The translations under genes and the position numbers were made by a program. The notes beneath the pieces are model-generated. The model did no database searches and was not told where the DNA came from. It was given only the letters and a program-made list of their open reading frames with translations. Positions 1 through 5,204 of a stretch of DNA of 7,722 nucleotides are shown in pieces. Origin of the DNA: Bacillota bacterium (lineage in GTDB: Bacteria > Bacillota > UBA4882 > UBA8346); assembly GCA_023415375.1 (NCBI GenBank), contig JAEZKW010000373.1:1-7722 (forward strand), in the 5' to 3' direction. Each line of letters starts with the position of its first letter. Within the stretch, counting starts at the first letter, position 1.

Positions 1-1390
1 CCAAAGGAATGAGTGCCAATAAGGCCAGAGAAAGCGGATTAAAATCAGGACTTTTTGTTCCTTCTTCAACTGTGTCGGTTGCTGTACTTTTTACCCCAAA
101 CAATGTAGGGGATGGGTTCCCTGCCTGTTCCGGCTTTTCATTGGAGATTGTAGTACCCGCTTTGGGTTTGAAGCTTCCAAAGAGCATTTCAAAAAATGAT
201 TTTTGTTTTCTCTCGTCTTTCTTTTGCTCTTCAAACAACGAAGCAATCGATAAAGCCCCCGAACCTTGGAACGAAGATTGCAAGCCCATTGTCCGGGCAT
301 TTCGCTTTAGAATCGCTTTAACTTGATCGGGTCTCAGATTCGGCGATTTTTGTAATAATTGAGCCACGGATCCTGTAACCATCGGTGTCGCCATTGAAGT
401 ACCCGTAAGGGAACGATAGCCTCCTCCGGTCCGTAATGAAGTAATATTGGTACCTGGGGCCAATAAATCAGGTTTTAGCTCGTAATCAATGGTCGGTCCC
501 CGGCTGGATGAATCACTAATCGTATCATCGGCTAAATCTTCAGTCCCTTTATCATCTAAATTACCAACAGTAATAACACTAGGGGCAATTCCAGGAGTAT
601 TAATTGTTCTTACCTTGGGTCCATCATTACCTGCTGCCACACATACCACCAATCCACTGTTCCAAGCCGTTGTAACGGCCCGGCAAAGCGGATCTTCACG
701 AGCCGAATCCTGAGCTTTGGAGCCTAGTGACAAGTTGATAGCCCTAATATCATAGGTCTTTTGATTATTGATACACCATTCCAGTGCCGATATTACATCG
801 GATGTATTCCCTTCTCCGTCTTTGTTTAGAGCTTTTACACCTACTAATTTAACTTCCGGCGCCATTCCTACATATTTACGACGAGAAGCTAAGCCATTTC
901 CTGCAATAATCCCTGATACATGAGTTCCATGTCCGTTATCATCATAAGGATAAGCACGATCATTGACTAAATCATGCCAGGCCACGATTCGACTTTCTGG
1001 GTACATCAAATCAGGATGCTGATAGATTCCAGTATCAATTACTGCAACGGTTATATCTTTACCTGTAAATCCTAAACCCTGGGCTTTGGTACCCCCGGCA
1101 ATCGGGACCGCCACATCCAACAAAGTCTGTACTTTTACATCATGCCATATTTTACGGATATGAGGAGAAAAAGTCATTGCCTCAAGGGCAGAGTAGGGCA
1201 CCTCTACAACAACCACAGGAAATAGTTTCATTTCCCGGTGTACTTTGCCTTCGCTGGCTTCTACATATGAAGCGACTCGGTCGCTATGAGTACTTGCCAT
1301 TTCAACGATTAGTCTGCAAGGTTTTTCCGGATTTTCAGTAAACTCAGAGTTTAAAAGAACAGGAGAGATTTTTTGAATCATTAATGGCAA
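1..1390 (-). CDS. S8 family subtilisin-like serine protease, AprX type (3' end outside window)
   Basis: This is a serine endopeptidase of the subtilase family. 463 codons lie in the window with no stop, so the C-terminus is missing. I translated it by hand on the minus strand. Residues about 25-92 resemble an I9-like propeptide. The catalytic domain follows with Asp119 (VIDTGI), His154 (NGHGTHVSG), oxyanion Asn255 (AAGNDG) and nucleophile Ser332 (GTSMATP), so the triad is complete. The segment SSRGPTIDYELKPDLLAPG (294-312) is typical of AprX-like proteases. After about residue 370 comes a charged, low-complexity linker, then a hydrophobic stretch (LSLALLALIPL) at the edge that could be a membrane anchor. 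I see no N-terminal signal peptide, as in Bacillus AprX. The TTG at 1388-1390 is chosen because AGGAGGTGA lies 5 nt upstream; the in-frame ATG at 1379-1381 would be too far (14 nt). Family is certain; substrate unknown. Confidence 0.95.
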   Translation of the reverse strand, partial: MPLMIQKISPVLLNSEFTENPEKPCRLIVEMASTHSDRVASYVEASEGKVHREMKLFPVVVVEVPYSALEAMTFSPHIRKIWHDVKVQTLLDVAVPIAGGTKAQGLGFTGKDITVAVIDTGIYQHPDLMYPESRIVAWHDLVNDRAYPYDDNGHGTHVSGIIAGNGLASRRKYVGMAPEVKLVGVKALNKDGEGNTSDVISALEWCINNQKTYDIRAINLSLGSKAQDSAREDPLCRAVTTAWNSGLVVCVAAGNDGPKVRTINTPGIAPSVITVGNLDDKGTEDLADDTISDSSSRGPTIDYELKPDLLAPGTNITSLRTGGGYRSLTGTSMATPMVTGSVAQLLQKSPNLRPDQVKAILKRNARTMGLQSSFQGSGALSIASLFEEQKKDERKQKSFFEMLFGSFKPKAGTTISNEKPEQAGNPSPTLFGVKSTATDTVEEGTKSPDFNPLSLALLALIPL

Positions 1391-1395
1391 ATGTA

Positions 1396-1404
1396 TCACC
1401 TCCT
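1396..1404 (-). promoter_or_regulatory. Ribosome binding site of the subtilase gene
   Basis: On the minus strand this reads AGGAGGTGA, a perfect anti-SD complement, 5 nt before the TTG at 1390. It decides the start codon over the ATG three codons downstream. Confidence 0.85.
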
Positions 1405-1421
1405 ATCACTATCGTTAAAAT

Positions 1422-1427
1422 ATTATA
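1422..1427 (-). promoter_or_regulatory. Candidate -10 box for the subtilase gene
   Basis: A perfect TATAAT on the minus strand, 17 nt upstream of the ribosome binding site. The hexamer at -35 spacing (GAAACA, 17-bp spacer) matches TTGACA at only three positions, so this is a -10 call with a weak -35. Confidence 0.4.
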
Positions 1428-1724
1428 CTCAGAGCTTGATTCGTTGTTTCTGGAAAAAAAGCATGATTTGAAACGAAATAACGAAATAGGCATTTACCCT
1501 ATATTGGCACTCAAGTCCCCCGAATCAAAACCTTCAATGATTACAAAAAGTCATTGAACAAAACTGCTTTCAGCTCAAAGCCGCAGGCAGTTGTTATCCA
1601 TATCACAATTGACCTCATTCCCGATGCATATCACCAAATGTAATAAAAGCGATACCGGGATAATTGATAAAATCTCAATTTTTCTGCTGTCTAAGACGGG
1701 ATGACTTTATTCATTAATCACAAC
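1428..1724. other. Intergenic region without a recognisable gene
   Basis: About 300 AT-rich bases between the divergent subtilase and NlpC/P60 genes. The stretches I translated here are broken by stops, and I found no gene, tRNA or terminator. The only structure noticed is an 8-bp perfect inverted repeat, TTCAATGA at 1533-1540 and TCATTGAA at 1551-1558, with a 10-nt spacer. There is no U-tract, and repeats this short are expected by chance in a window of this size. It could be an operator, but nothing supports that. Confidence 0.6.
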
Positions 1725-1752
1725 ACCAGACCTGGAAAAACAACATACCATA
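1725..1752 (+). promoter_or_regulatory. Candidate SigK-type promoter for the NlpC/P60 gene
   Basis: AC at 1725-1726 (context CACC), a 17-bp spacer, then CATACCATA at 1744-1752. This matches the Bacillus SigK consensus AC-N16/17-CATAnnnTA. No convincing SigA promoter was found between here and the gene. The ribosome binding site lies about 35 nt downstream. The match is short and could be chance, but the same pattern precedes the deacetylase gene (4211-4237). Confidence 0.35.
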
Positions 1753-1798
1753 CAACAGCTAGTTCTCTACAAACACAATTTTGAATGGAGTCAAAAGA

Positions 1799-2209
1799 AT
1801 GGATCAACAGCAGATTAAAGCCCTGATTAAAAAATACTCCGGTATTCCTTACAGACATGGAGGAAGAGATTTAACAGGACTGGATTGTTTAGGATTGGCC
1901 TATTATTTTTACAAGGATTGTGGAGTCGATATCCCTCAAAATGATGGAGAAAAGTATTCTGTAAATTGGGCGAGGGAAGATCCCGAGCGGTACTTGCGGG
2001 GAATATTGCAAATTGGACAGGCAACCCCGGTTGATGATTTAAGGCCATTGGATTTTGTTTATTTCCGAATGGGACGTTATATCTCTCATGGGGCTGTTAT
2101 GGTGGATGCGGAGCATTTCATTCATGTCCTGCAACGCACCACAGTGCATGTCAGTCCAATGGATGCGACTTGGAAGAAACGGCTGGTTGGAGCCAGAAGG
2201 CTAATTTAA
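1799..2209 (+). CDS. Small NlpC/P60 family cysteine peptidase
   Basis: A 136-residue single-domain protein of the NlpC/P60 (C40) family, whose members usually cleave the gamma-D-Glu to diamino-acid bond in peptidoglycan peptides. The N-terminal signature GIPYRHGGRDLTGLDCLGL (15-33) carries the nucleophile Cys30. The catalytic His is His97 in SHGAVMV, and His109 in HFIHVLQ fits the third polar residue. The domain fills the whole protein. There is no signal peptide, SH3, LysM or other wall-binding domain, so it resembles the free-standing NlpC proteins of phage tails and some sporulating bacteria more than secreted autolysins. The ATG at 1799 is preferred over an upstream in-frame TTG (1781) because GGAG (1787-1790) sits 8 nt before it; the TTG has no such site. 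It converges with the 2206-2601 gene and the stop codons overlap. The physiological substrate is unknown. Confidence 0.88.
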   Translation: MDQQQIKALIKKYSGIPYRHGGRDLTGLDCLGLAYYFYKDCGVDIPQNDGEKYSVNWAREDPERYLRGILQIGQATPVDDLRPLDFVYFRMGRYISHGAVMVDAEHFIHVLQRTTVHVSPMDATWKKRLVGARRLI

Positions 2210-2601
2210 CAATTGTCACAATTATCGATAATACACTTCATCACTTGATCAAACGGCATGTGGCCCAATTGCCTCATCACTTTATCCAATTGAGTACTGG
2301 CTTTAAGAGTACCAATCAATACAATTTGTACTTCTTGATTCCGGTTTACAAGTACAGAGTTAACCTGTAAGACATCACAGATGATTCCGGCAATCACCAA
2401 AAGCTCTGAGGGAAGTATACTGATACCTTCCTTAATAAAGCTGTTATCAGTACTTCCCGTATTATTCATCTTAGTATGTACTTTTCGATGGTTCCCAGAT
2501 TGTTGATCTTTTTTGCCTGCATTATTACCTTGTCCCAGGTTGAATTGGCTTAATTCCGCAATAATTTTCTTCGCTTTTTCAATATCTTCGGCAGAAAACA
2601 A
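2206..2601 (-). CDS. Unrecognised 131-residue protein with Cys-rich C-terminal tail
   Basis: I do not recognise this family. The N-terminus (1-20, FSAEDIEKAKKIIAELSQF) is a probable amphipathic helix. Residues 21-55 are a hydrophilic Asn/Gln/Lys/Gly-rich linker. Residues 56-131 look like a folded alpha/beta domain, with helix LPSELLVIAGIICDVL, a strand pair around NSVLVNRNQEVQIVLIGTLK, a final helix, and the end DNCDNC, which could bind metal or form a disulfide. No signal peptide or clear membrane segment. The TTG start at 2599-2601 is supported by GGGGGAG (2610-2616) 8 nt upstream. The reading frame is open throughout and its composition is protein-like, unlike the opposite strand. Its TAA stop shares TTAA with the stop of the NlpC/P60 gene. 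It may be cotranscribed with the small ORFs upstream, since I see no strong promoter directly before it. Confidence 0.7.
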   Translation of the reverse strand: MFSAEDIEKAKKIIAELSQFNLGQGNNAGKKDQQSGNHRKVHTKMNNTGSTDNSFIKEGISILPSELLVIAGIICDVLQVNSVLVNRNQEVQIVLIGTLKASTQLDKVMRQLGHMPFDQVMKCIIDNCDNC

Positions 2602-2711
2602 GGCAATCTCTCCCCCATGGTGCGCGCATTATTAAGCTTTCCATCAACATTTTTCCAATCATTTTTCAAGCAGAACTTTATATCTATGCGGGAGCTTGAT
2701 TTTTTCCTAGT

Positions 2712-2840
2712 TTATGGTGGTAATAGAATTGGACTCGGGGAAGGACGCAATGGAAGAGCTAAACCGCTCGCAAAAAGAATAAAAAGCCCTGCCGCAATAA
2801 TAATTAAGATATCATGTTGGACTTCCTCAAGGCATGCCAA
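2712..2840 (-). CDS. 42-residue single-helix membrane peptide
   Basis: Begins MACLEEVQHD, then one hydrophobic helix at about residues 11-30 (ILIIIAAGLF followed by ILFASGLALP), then a short Pro-rich tail (RPSPSPILLPP). It is probably an inner-membrane micropeptide with an acidic N-terminus. Support: a TTG start (2838-2840) with a G-tract ribosome binding site (GGGGGGG, 2848-2854) 7 nt upstream, a near-consensus SigA promoter at 2878-2906, and one TAA stop. The opposite strand has a longer open frame (2617-2949) but no ribosome binding site and an implausible protein. No function can be assigned. It lies between the 60-residue and 131-residue minus-strand genes, possibly as the first gene of a unit with the latter (110 nt gap). 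Confidence 0.6.
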   Translation of the reverse strand: MACLEEVQHDILIIIAAGLFILFASGLALPLRPSPSPILLPP

Positions 2841-2877
2841 TATAAATCCCCCCCATCATAATCATTTTCACAATGGT

Positions 2878-2906
2878 AGTATATTTTTTTGTTTTAAATT
2901 TGTGAA
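2878..2906 (-). promoter_or_regulatory. SigA-type promoter of the 42-residue membrane peptide
   Basis: On the minus strand: TTCACA (2906-2901, 5/6 match to TTGACA), a 17-bp A-rich spacer, and TATACT (2883-2878, 5/6 match to TATAAT). The predicted start near 2871 leaves a short leader containing the G-tract ribosome binding site. Confidence 0.6.
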
Positions 2907-2937
2907 CAGGCAAAAGGTGACTAATCTTTGGCGGACT

Positions 2938-3120
2938 CTAATAAATTAATTCCAATTCATAGGAGTCGTGAGGCTCTTGAATCCTGCATATGATAGAAAT
3001 GCACTGTCTGGAATTTGGAATATAGGAGTCCGGATGTTGAAGATTGTTTTCGCCATCTTCAAAAAAGCCAGCTCCTATTCTTCTAAACAGATATCCATCT
3101 TCATCGCGTAAATCATTCAT
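2938..3120 (-). CDS. Hypothetical 60-residue acidic protein
   Basis: Begins MNDLRDEDGYLFRRIGAGFF and ends SYELELIY. It is soluble, acidic and rich in aromatic residues, with two central cysteines (QCISIICRIQ); no signal peptide or helix pattern suggests a location. I do not recognise it. The ATG at 3118-3120 is taken as start. A TTG two codons earlier is possible. Neither has a strong ribosome binding site (CTGGG about 10-14 nt upstream). The start overlaps the TGA that ends the shifted frame of the preceding ORF (3113-3115), so translation could be coupled. It lies in the same direction as, and just after, the frameshifted ORF at 3113-3243. Coding status is moderately supported by composition only. 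Confidence 0.45.
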   Translation of the reverse strand: MNDLRDEDGYLFRRIGAGFFEDGENNLQHPDSYIPNSRQCISIICRIQEPHDSYELELIY

Positions 3121-3243
3121 TAGCAAAACCCAGACTATAACACAGTGCTAGGCTGCCATCATCCAAGACCAGGTCATGCTGAATAACCTGGCCTTTTTGG
3201 TTTTAATTACCACTTCATTAAGCATTTCAAATAAATCATTCAT
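3113..3243 (-). pseudogene. Small ORF split by a -1 frameshift at an A5 run
   Basis: From ATG 3243 the frame reads MNDLFEMLNEVVIKTKK and then hits a TAG at 3148-3150 after 31 residues. In the -1 frame, starting right after the five A residues (plus-strand T 3194-3198), a protein-like sequence continues: GQVIQHDLVLDDGSLALC then YSLGFANE, ending at TGA 3113-3115. Joined, they give a 43-residue protein with a plausible beta-hairpin pattern. One added A would restore the frame. Possibilities are a decayed gene, a programmed -1 shift (A-rich site plus a stable hairpin), a sequencing error in a homopolymer, or coincidence. No own ribosome binding site is visible; a 7-residue leader ORF overlaps its start. 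Confidence 0.3.
3165..3195 (-). other. Strong RNA hairpin inside the frameshifted ORF
   Basis: On the minus-strand RNA, a 13-bp stem with a 5-nt loop (UCAGC) forms between 3195-3183 and 3177-3165, core CCAGGU/ACCUGG, with two G-U wobbles. On the plus strand both wobble positions become C-A or A-C mismatches, so the structure favours the minus-strand transcript. Against this, the plus-strand version is followed by TTTTT (3194-3198), so a plus-strand terminator remains an alternative. The A5 frameshift site abuts the 5' side of the stem. Confidence 0.45.
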
Positions 3244-3259
3244 TAGGGTGAGATTTCAT
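3236..3259 (-). other. Possible 7-residue leader ORF (MKSHPNE)
   Basis: ATG at 3257-3259 has a good GAGG (3267-3270) 7 nt upstream and ends at TGA 3236-3238 after seven codons. The downstream ATG at 3243 overlaps it, so ribosomes could be handed on by coupling. It is too short to judge as a protein. Confidence 0.25.
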
Positions 3260-3281
3260 TATTAAACCTCAATAAAAAACT

Positions 3282-3310
3282 CTGGCACATTTCAAATTTT
3301 ATATTATAAT
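3282..3310 (+). promoter_or_regulatory. Promoter of the tandem SpeD-like gene
   Basis: CTGGCA (3282-3287, 4/6), a 17-bp spacer and a perfect TATAAT (3305-3310). The same bases also read AC-N16-TATAATATA, one mismatch from the SigK pattern seen before the deacetylase, so the sigma factor is uncertain. The region is nearly palindromic in A/T and may also serve the divergent small ORFs. Confidence 0.5.
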
Positions 3311-3364
3311 ATATAGTGTTTTCTATCGAAACGATGAATTTGTAAAGTGAGGCTGCTGAGAATA

Positions 3365-4174
3365 ATGAATCATTTTGTGATGGATGCATTTAAAGGATAC
3401 CGTTCCCGTTTGGATGATCTGATGCTGGTTCATGAAGTTTTGGAGGAGCTACCGGTGAAGTTGGGACTTAAGACTGTGATGCCTCCGTTTATCCTGCCGT
3501 ATTACAACGGTGTGATTCCTGAAGATTGTGGAATTAGCGCTTTTGTCTTTTTGGCAGGCGGTCATTTCACGTTGCATACCTTTTCTTTCCGCGAAGCTTA
3601 CTTTGTGGACTTATTCTATCCGGATCCTTTTGAAGCCGAAAAGTTAACAGGCCTAATTAAAGGGGCTTTTCCGGCTGAGAAAGTTACTTCTTATTCTTTT
3701 GAACGTGAACGGAAAGAGAGTTACCCATCGAAAATCGAAATCAATGAGTCATTAGATTTCGGGCCCCATCTCTTTTTAGATTTTCAAAACTATCAAGGGC
3801 CGCGGACTATGGATGAGCTCTTTGAAGTTTTTGATACAATGCCTTTTCAAATTGGCATGACTCCAATTATCCGCCCCTATATTGTCAGGAATTATCTTGG
3901 GGATGAAAGAGTTACTTCCGTATTAACAATGATTGCCGAGAGTCATATCAGTTTACATTACTTTGAAAAGTCCAACCGGGCCTATCTGGACCTTTTTTCC
4001 TGCCGTTTCTTTGATTACAATACGGTAATTTCCAAGTTAAAGCAAGTATTTCGTAGTGATGTAGTGAATGAAACCCTAATCGCCCGTGGTAGTAAATATC
4101 ACCAATATAAAAGTGTTGCTGATGTTTTAGCGGTTAGCTCCCGTTCTTGGCTGGGAAATGTTTATCAACGGTAA
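3365..4174 (+). CDS. Tandem-duplicated SpeD (AdoMet decarboxylase)-like protein
   Basis: A 269-residue protein made of two SpeD-fold repeats (about 2-115 and 134-245). SpeD enzymes self-cleave at a Glu-Ser bond to make a pyruvoyl cofactor and decarboxylate S-adenosylmethionine for spermidine synthesis. Repeat 2 has IAESHISLH, with the cleavage pair Glu192-Ser193, His198 at Ser+5 and Cys213 at Ser+20. This is the same spacing as Ser63/His68/Cys83 of the Thermotoga enzyme. In repeat 1 the matching segment is LAGGHFTLH: Ser is Gly66, the His (71) is kept, and the Cys position is Pro86, so it cannot self-process. Repeats share the patterns DLFxxxFF-like ends and HxxLH cores. The ATG at 3365 is preferred, starting just before the first strand; GAGG lies 12 nt and GAG 4 nt upstream. 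A GTG at 3347 is possible but has no ribosome binding site. No other polyamine gene is nearby. Substrate may be AdoMet, arginine, ornithine or none. Confidence 0.8.
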   Translation: MNHFVMDAFKGYRSRLDDLMLVHEVLEELPVKLGLKTVMPPFILPYYNGVIPEDCGISAFVFLAGGHFTLHTFSFREAYFVDLFYPDPFEAEKLTGLIKGAFPAEKVTSYSFERERKESYPSKIEINESLDFGPHLFLDFQNYQGPRTMDELFEVFDTMPFQIGMTPIIRPYIVRNYLGDERVTSVLTMIAESHISLHYFEKSNRAYLDLFSCRFFDYNTVISKLKQVFRSDVVNETLIARGSKYHQYKSVADVLAVSSRSWLGNVYQR

Positions 4175-4210
4175 CGGAAAGTTCTATTGGAGTTTTGAGA
4201 TGGATGAGGA

Positions 4211-4237
4211 ACCTTAAGCTATTTTCACCATATTATA
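4211..4237 (+). promoter_or_regulatory. Candidate SigK-type promoter of the polysaccharide deacetylase gene
   Basis: AC at 4211-4212 (context AACC), a 16-bp spacer, and CATATTATA at 4229-4237. This fits AC-N16/17-CATAnnnTA exactly. No SigA -35/-10 pair of similar quality was found in the 92-nt gap after the SpeD-like gene. The ribosome binding site follows 19 nt downstream. Confidence 0.4.
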
Positions 4238-4266
4238 TAGTACTTATAGTAAACTAGGTGAAAAAC

Positions 4267-5007
4267 ATGGCTTATTTAAATCGTGACCATTTTCTATATC
4301 CATCCTCGGCTTACGATCAACCAGTCGTCGGTTTGGAACAGCCTTATCAGATCGACCCTAATGTAATAACCAAATTCCCCAGTAATATTTTTACTCAAGG
4401 ACCCAGTTTCAAGTATGTTGCATTAACGTTTGATGATGCACCCGACTCTCTTTTCGCTCCGGTCATATTGGATATATTCTCCGGATATAATGTAAAAGCA
4501 ACTTTCTTTTGCCTGGGCAACTGCGTCCACCAAAACCCGGATATGCTGAAACGAATTGCCAGGGAGGGTCATATTATCGGAAACCATACTTATGACCATG
4601 TTGACCTTAGCAAATTGCCTCCCGATCAAGTTCGGGACCAAGTTCAAAGGACGGCTGATGAAATTTACCGAATTGTTGGATTAAAAACTGCCTTATTCCG
4701 TCCTCCATTCGGTTTTTTAAGCGATGTAAGCGCTCAGGTTATTATTTCCATGGGTTACAAGATAATCATGTGGAATGTTGACAGTTACGACTGGATGGGA
4801 CTTACAGCTCCCGGGATTGCCGGGAGAGTAAACGCCAATGTTACCCCCGGATCCATTGTGCTCATGCATAATTCCTGCAGTGGGACTATCGAATCCGGTA
4901 CCGGCACCACCGGGTCCCTTCCTTTTATCATTGAAACCTTAAGAGCTTCGGGTTATATTTTTACAACCATACCTGAACTACTCAAAATTCCAGCCTATAA
5001 GCCTTAG
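4267..5007 (+). CDS. NodB-type polysaccharide deacetylase (CE4 family)
   Basis: A 246-residue protein that should remove N-acetyl (or similar) groups from a cell-envelope glycan such as peptidoglycan. All five CE4 motifs are present: TFDD (54-57, base Asp56 and metal Asp57), HTYDH (107-111, metal His107 and His111), RPPFG (145-149), WNVDSYDW (169-176) and LMHNS with His201. So it should be an active metal-dependent enzyme. The first 45 residues are polar, with no signal peptide or membrane anchor, which is unusual for a wall enzyme. The ATG at 4267 is preferred over an in-frame GTG at 4258, because that GTG is part of the ribosome binding site AGGTG (4256-4260) 6 nt upstream. An intrinsic terminator overlaps the stop codon. 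The SigK-like promoter upstream hints at late sporulation expression. Exact substrate is not known; sporulation PdaA- or PdaB-like roles are possible but not shown. Confidence 0.92.
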   Translation: MAYLNRDHFLYPSSAYDQPVVGLEQPYQIDPNVITKFPSNIFTQGPSFKYVALTFDDAPDSLFAPVILDIFSGYNVKATFFCLGNCVHQNPDMLKRIAREGHIIGNHTYDHVDLSKLPPDQVRDQVQRTADEIYRIVGLKTALFRPPFGFLSDVSAQVIISMGYKIIMWNVDSYDWMGLTAPGIAGRVNANVTPGSIVLMHNSCSGTIESGTGTTGSLPFIIETLRASGYIFTTIPELLKIPAYKP

Positions 5008-5022
5008 TCGATAGGCTTTTTT
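4999..5022 (+). terminator. Intrinsic terminator of the deacetylase gene
   Basis: Stem AAGCCT (4999-5004) with AGGCTT (5013-5018), 8-nt loop, run of six T ending at 5022. The stem overlaps the TAG stop region. It is short and of moderate strength. Confidence 0.7.
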
Positions 5023-5077
5023 GAGCTTTCGGGACAATTTTTCAATATTCCCCGCATTTAATTAGAAAAAATATGAG

Positions 5078-5113
5078 GCATAATTTCACCTGATGGTAAG
5101 ATTATGCTTTTTT
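5078..5113 (+). terminator. Second intrinsic terminator
   Basis: GCATAATTT (5078-5086) pairs with AGATTATGC (5099-5107, one G-U). After a C/A mismatch, ACC pairs with GGT around a TGAT loop, followed by TTTTTT (5108-5113). It is stronger than the terminator 56 nt upstream and insulates the next gene from read-through. Confidence 0.8.
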
Positions 5114-5135
5114 GTTTGTAAATAAATTGCAGTCC

Positions 5136-5164
5136 TTGCAATATGCAGGAATTTTCAATATTAT
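5136..5164 (+). promoter_or_regulatory. SigA-type promoter of the PAS-GGDEF-HD-GYP gene
   Basis: TTGCAA (5136-5141, 4/6), a 17-bp spacer and TATTAT (5159-5164, 5/6), just after the terminator. The ribosome binding site GAGGGGG (5191-5197) is 7 nt from the ATG. Confidence 0.5.
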
Positions 5165-5204
5165 GATGAATTTTACATTATACCCATTTTGAGGGGGCTA
5201 TTTT

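Larger units (their letters stand above)
3109..3246 (-). repeat. 15-bp direct repeats bounding a 123-bp cassette
   Basis: TAAATCATTCATTAG occurs at 3109-3123 and again, identical, at 3232-3246. On the minus strand each copy reads CTAATGAATGATTTA and contains the same gene junction: a GAA TGA stop overlapping ATG AAT GAT TTA (Met-Asn-Asp-Leu). The copies are 123 bp apart, an exact multiple of three. The arrangement suggests duplication or insertion at a coupled start-stop junction, or a unit removable by recombination. Confidence 0.7.

Noticed and set aside
9..713. Plus-strand and shifted minus-strand open frames across the protease gene
   Set aside because: They are shadows of the subtilase, whose triad and continuous frame are unambiguous.
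1533..1558. 8-bp inverted repeat as terminator or operator
   Set aside because: No U-tract on either strand; about this many 8-bp inverted repeats are expected by chance in 7.7 kb.
2221..2232. 12-bp perfect palindrome ATTATCGATAAT
   Set aside because: Lies inside coding sequence of the 131-residue gene and has no loop; likely chance in AT-rich DNA.
2170..2370. Plus-strand open frame of 66 codons
   Set aside because: Overlaps the 3' ends of both the NlpC/P60 gene and the 131-residue gene in another frame, with no RBS.
2617..2949. Plus-strand open frame of 110 codons
   Set aside because: No ribosome binding site before its ATG, an implausible low-complexity protein, and it lies opposite a small minus-strand gene with promoter and RBS.
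5008..5204. Cyclic-di-GMP riboswitch before the PAS-GGDEF-HD-GYP gene
   Set aside because: None of the conserved riboswitch core motifs was seen. The hairpin with U-tail lies upstream of the promoter, so it is a terminator of the previous unit.
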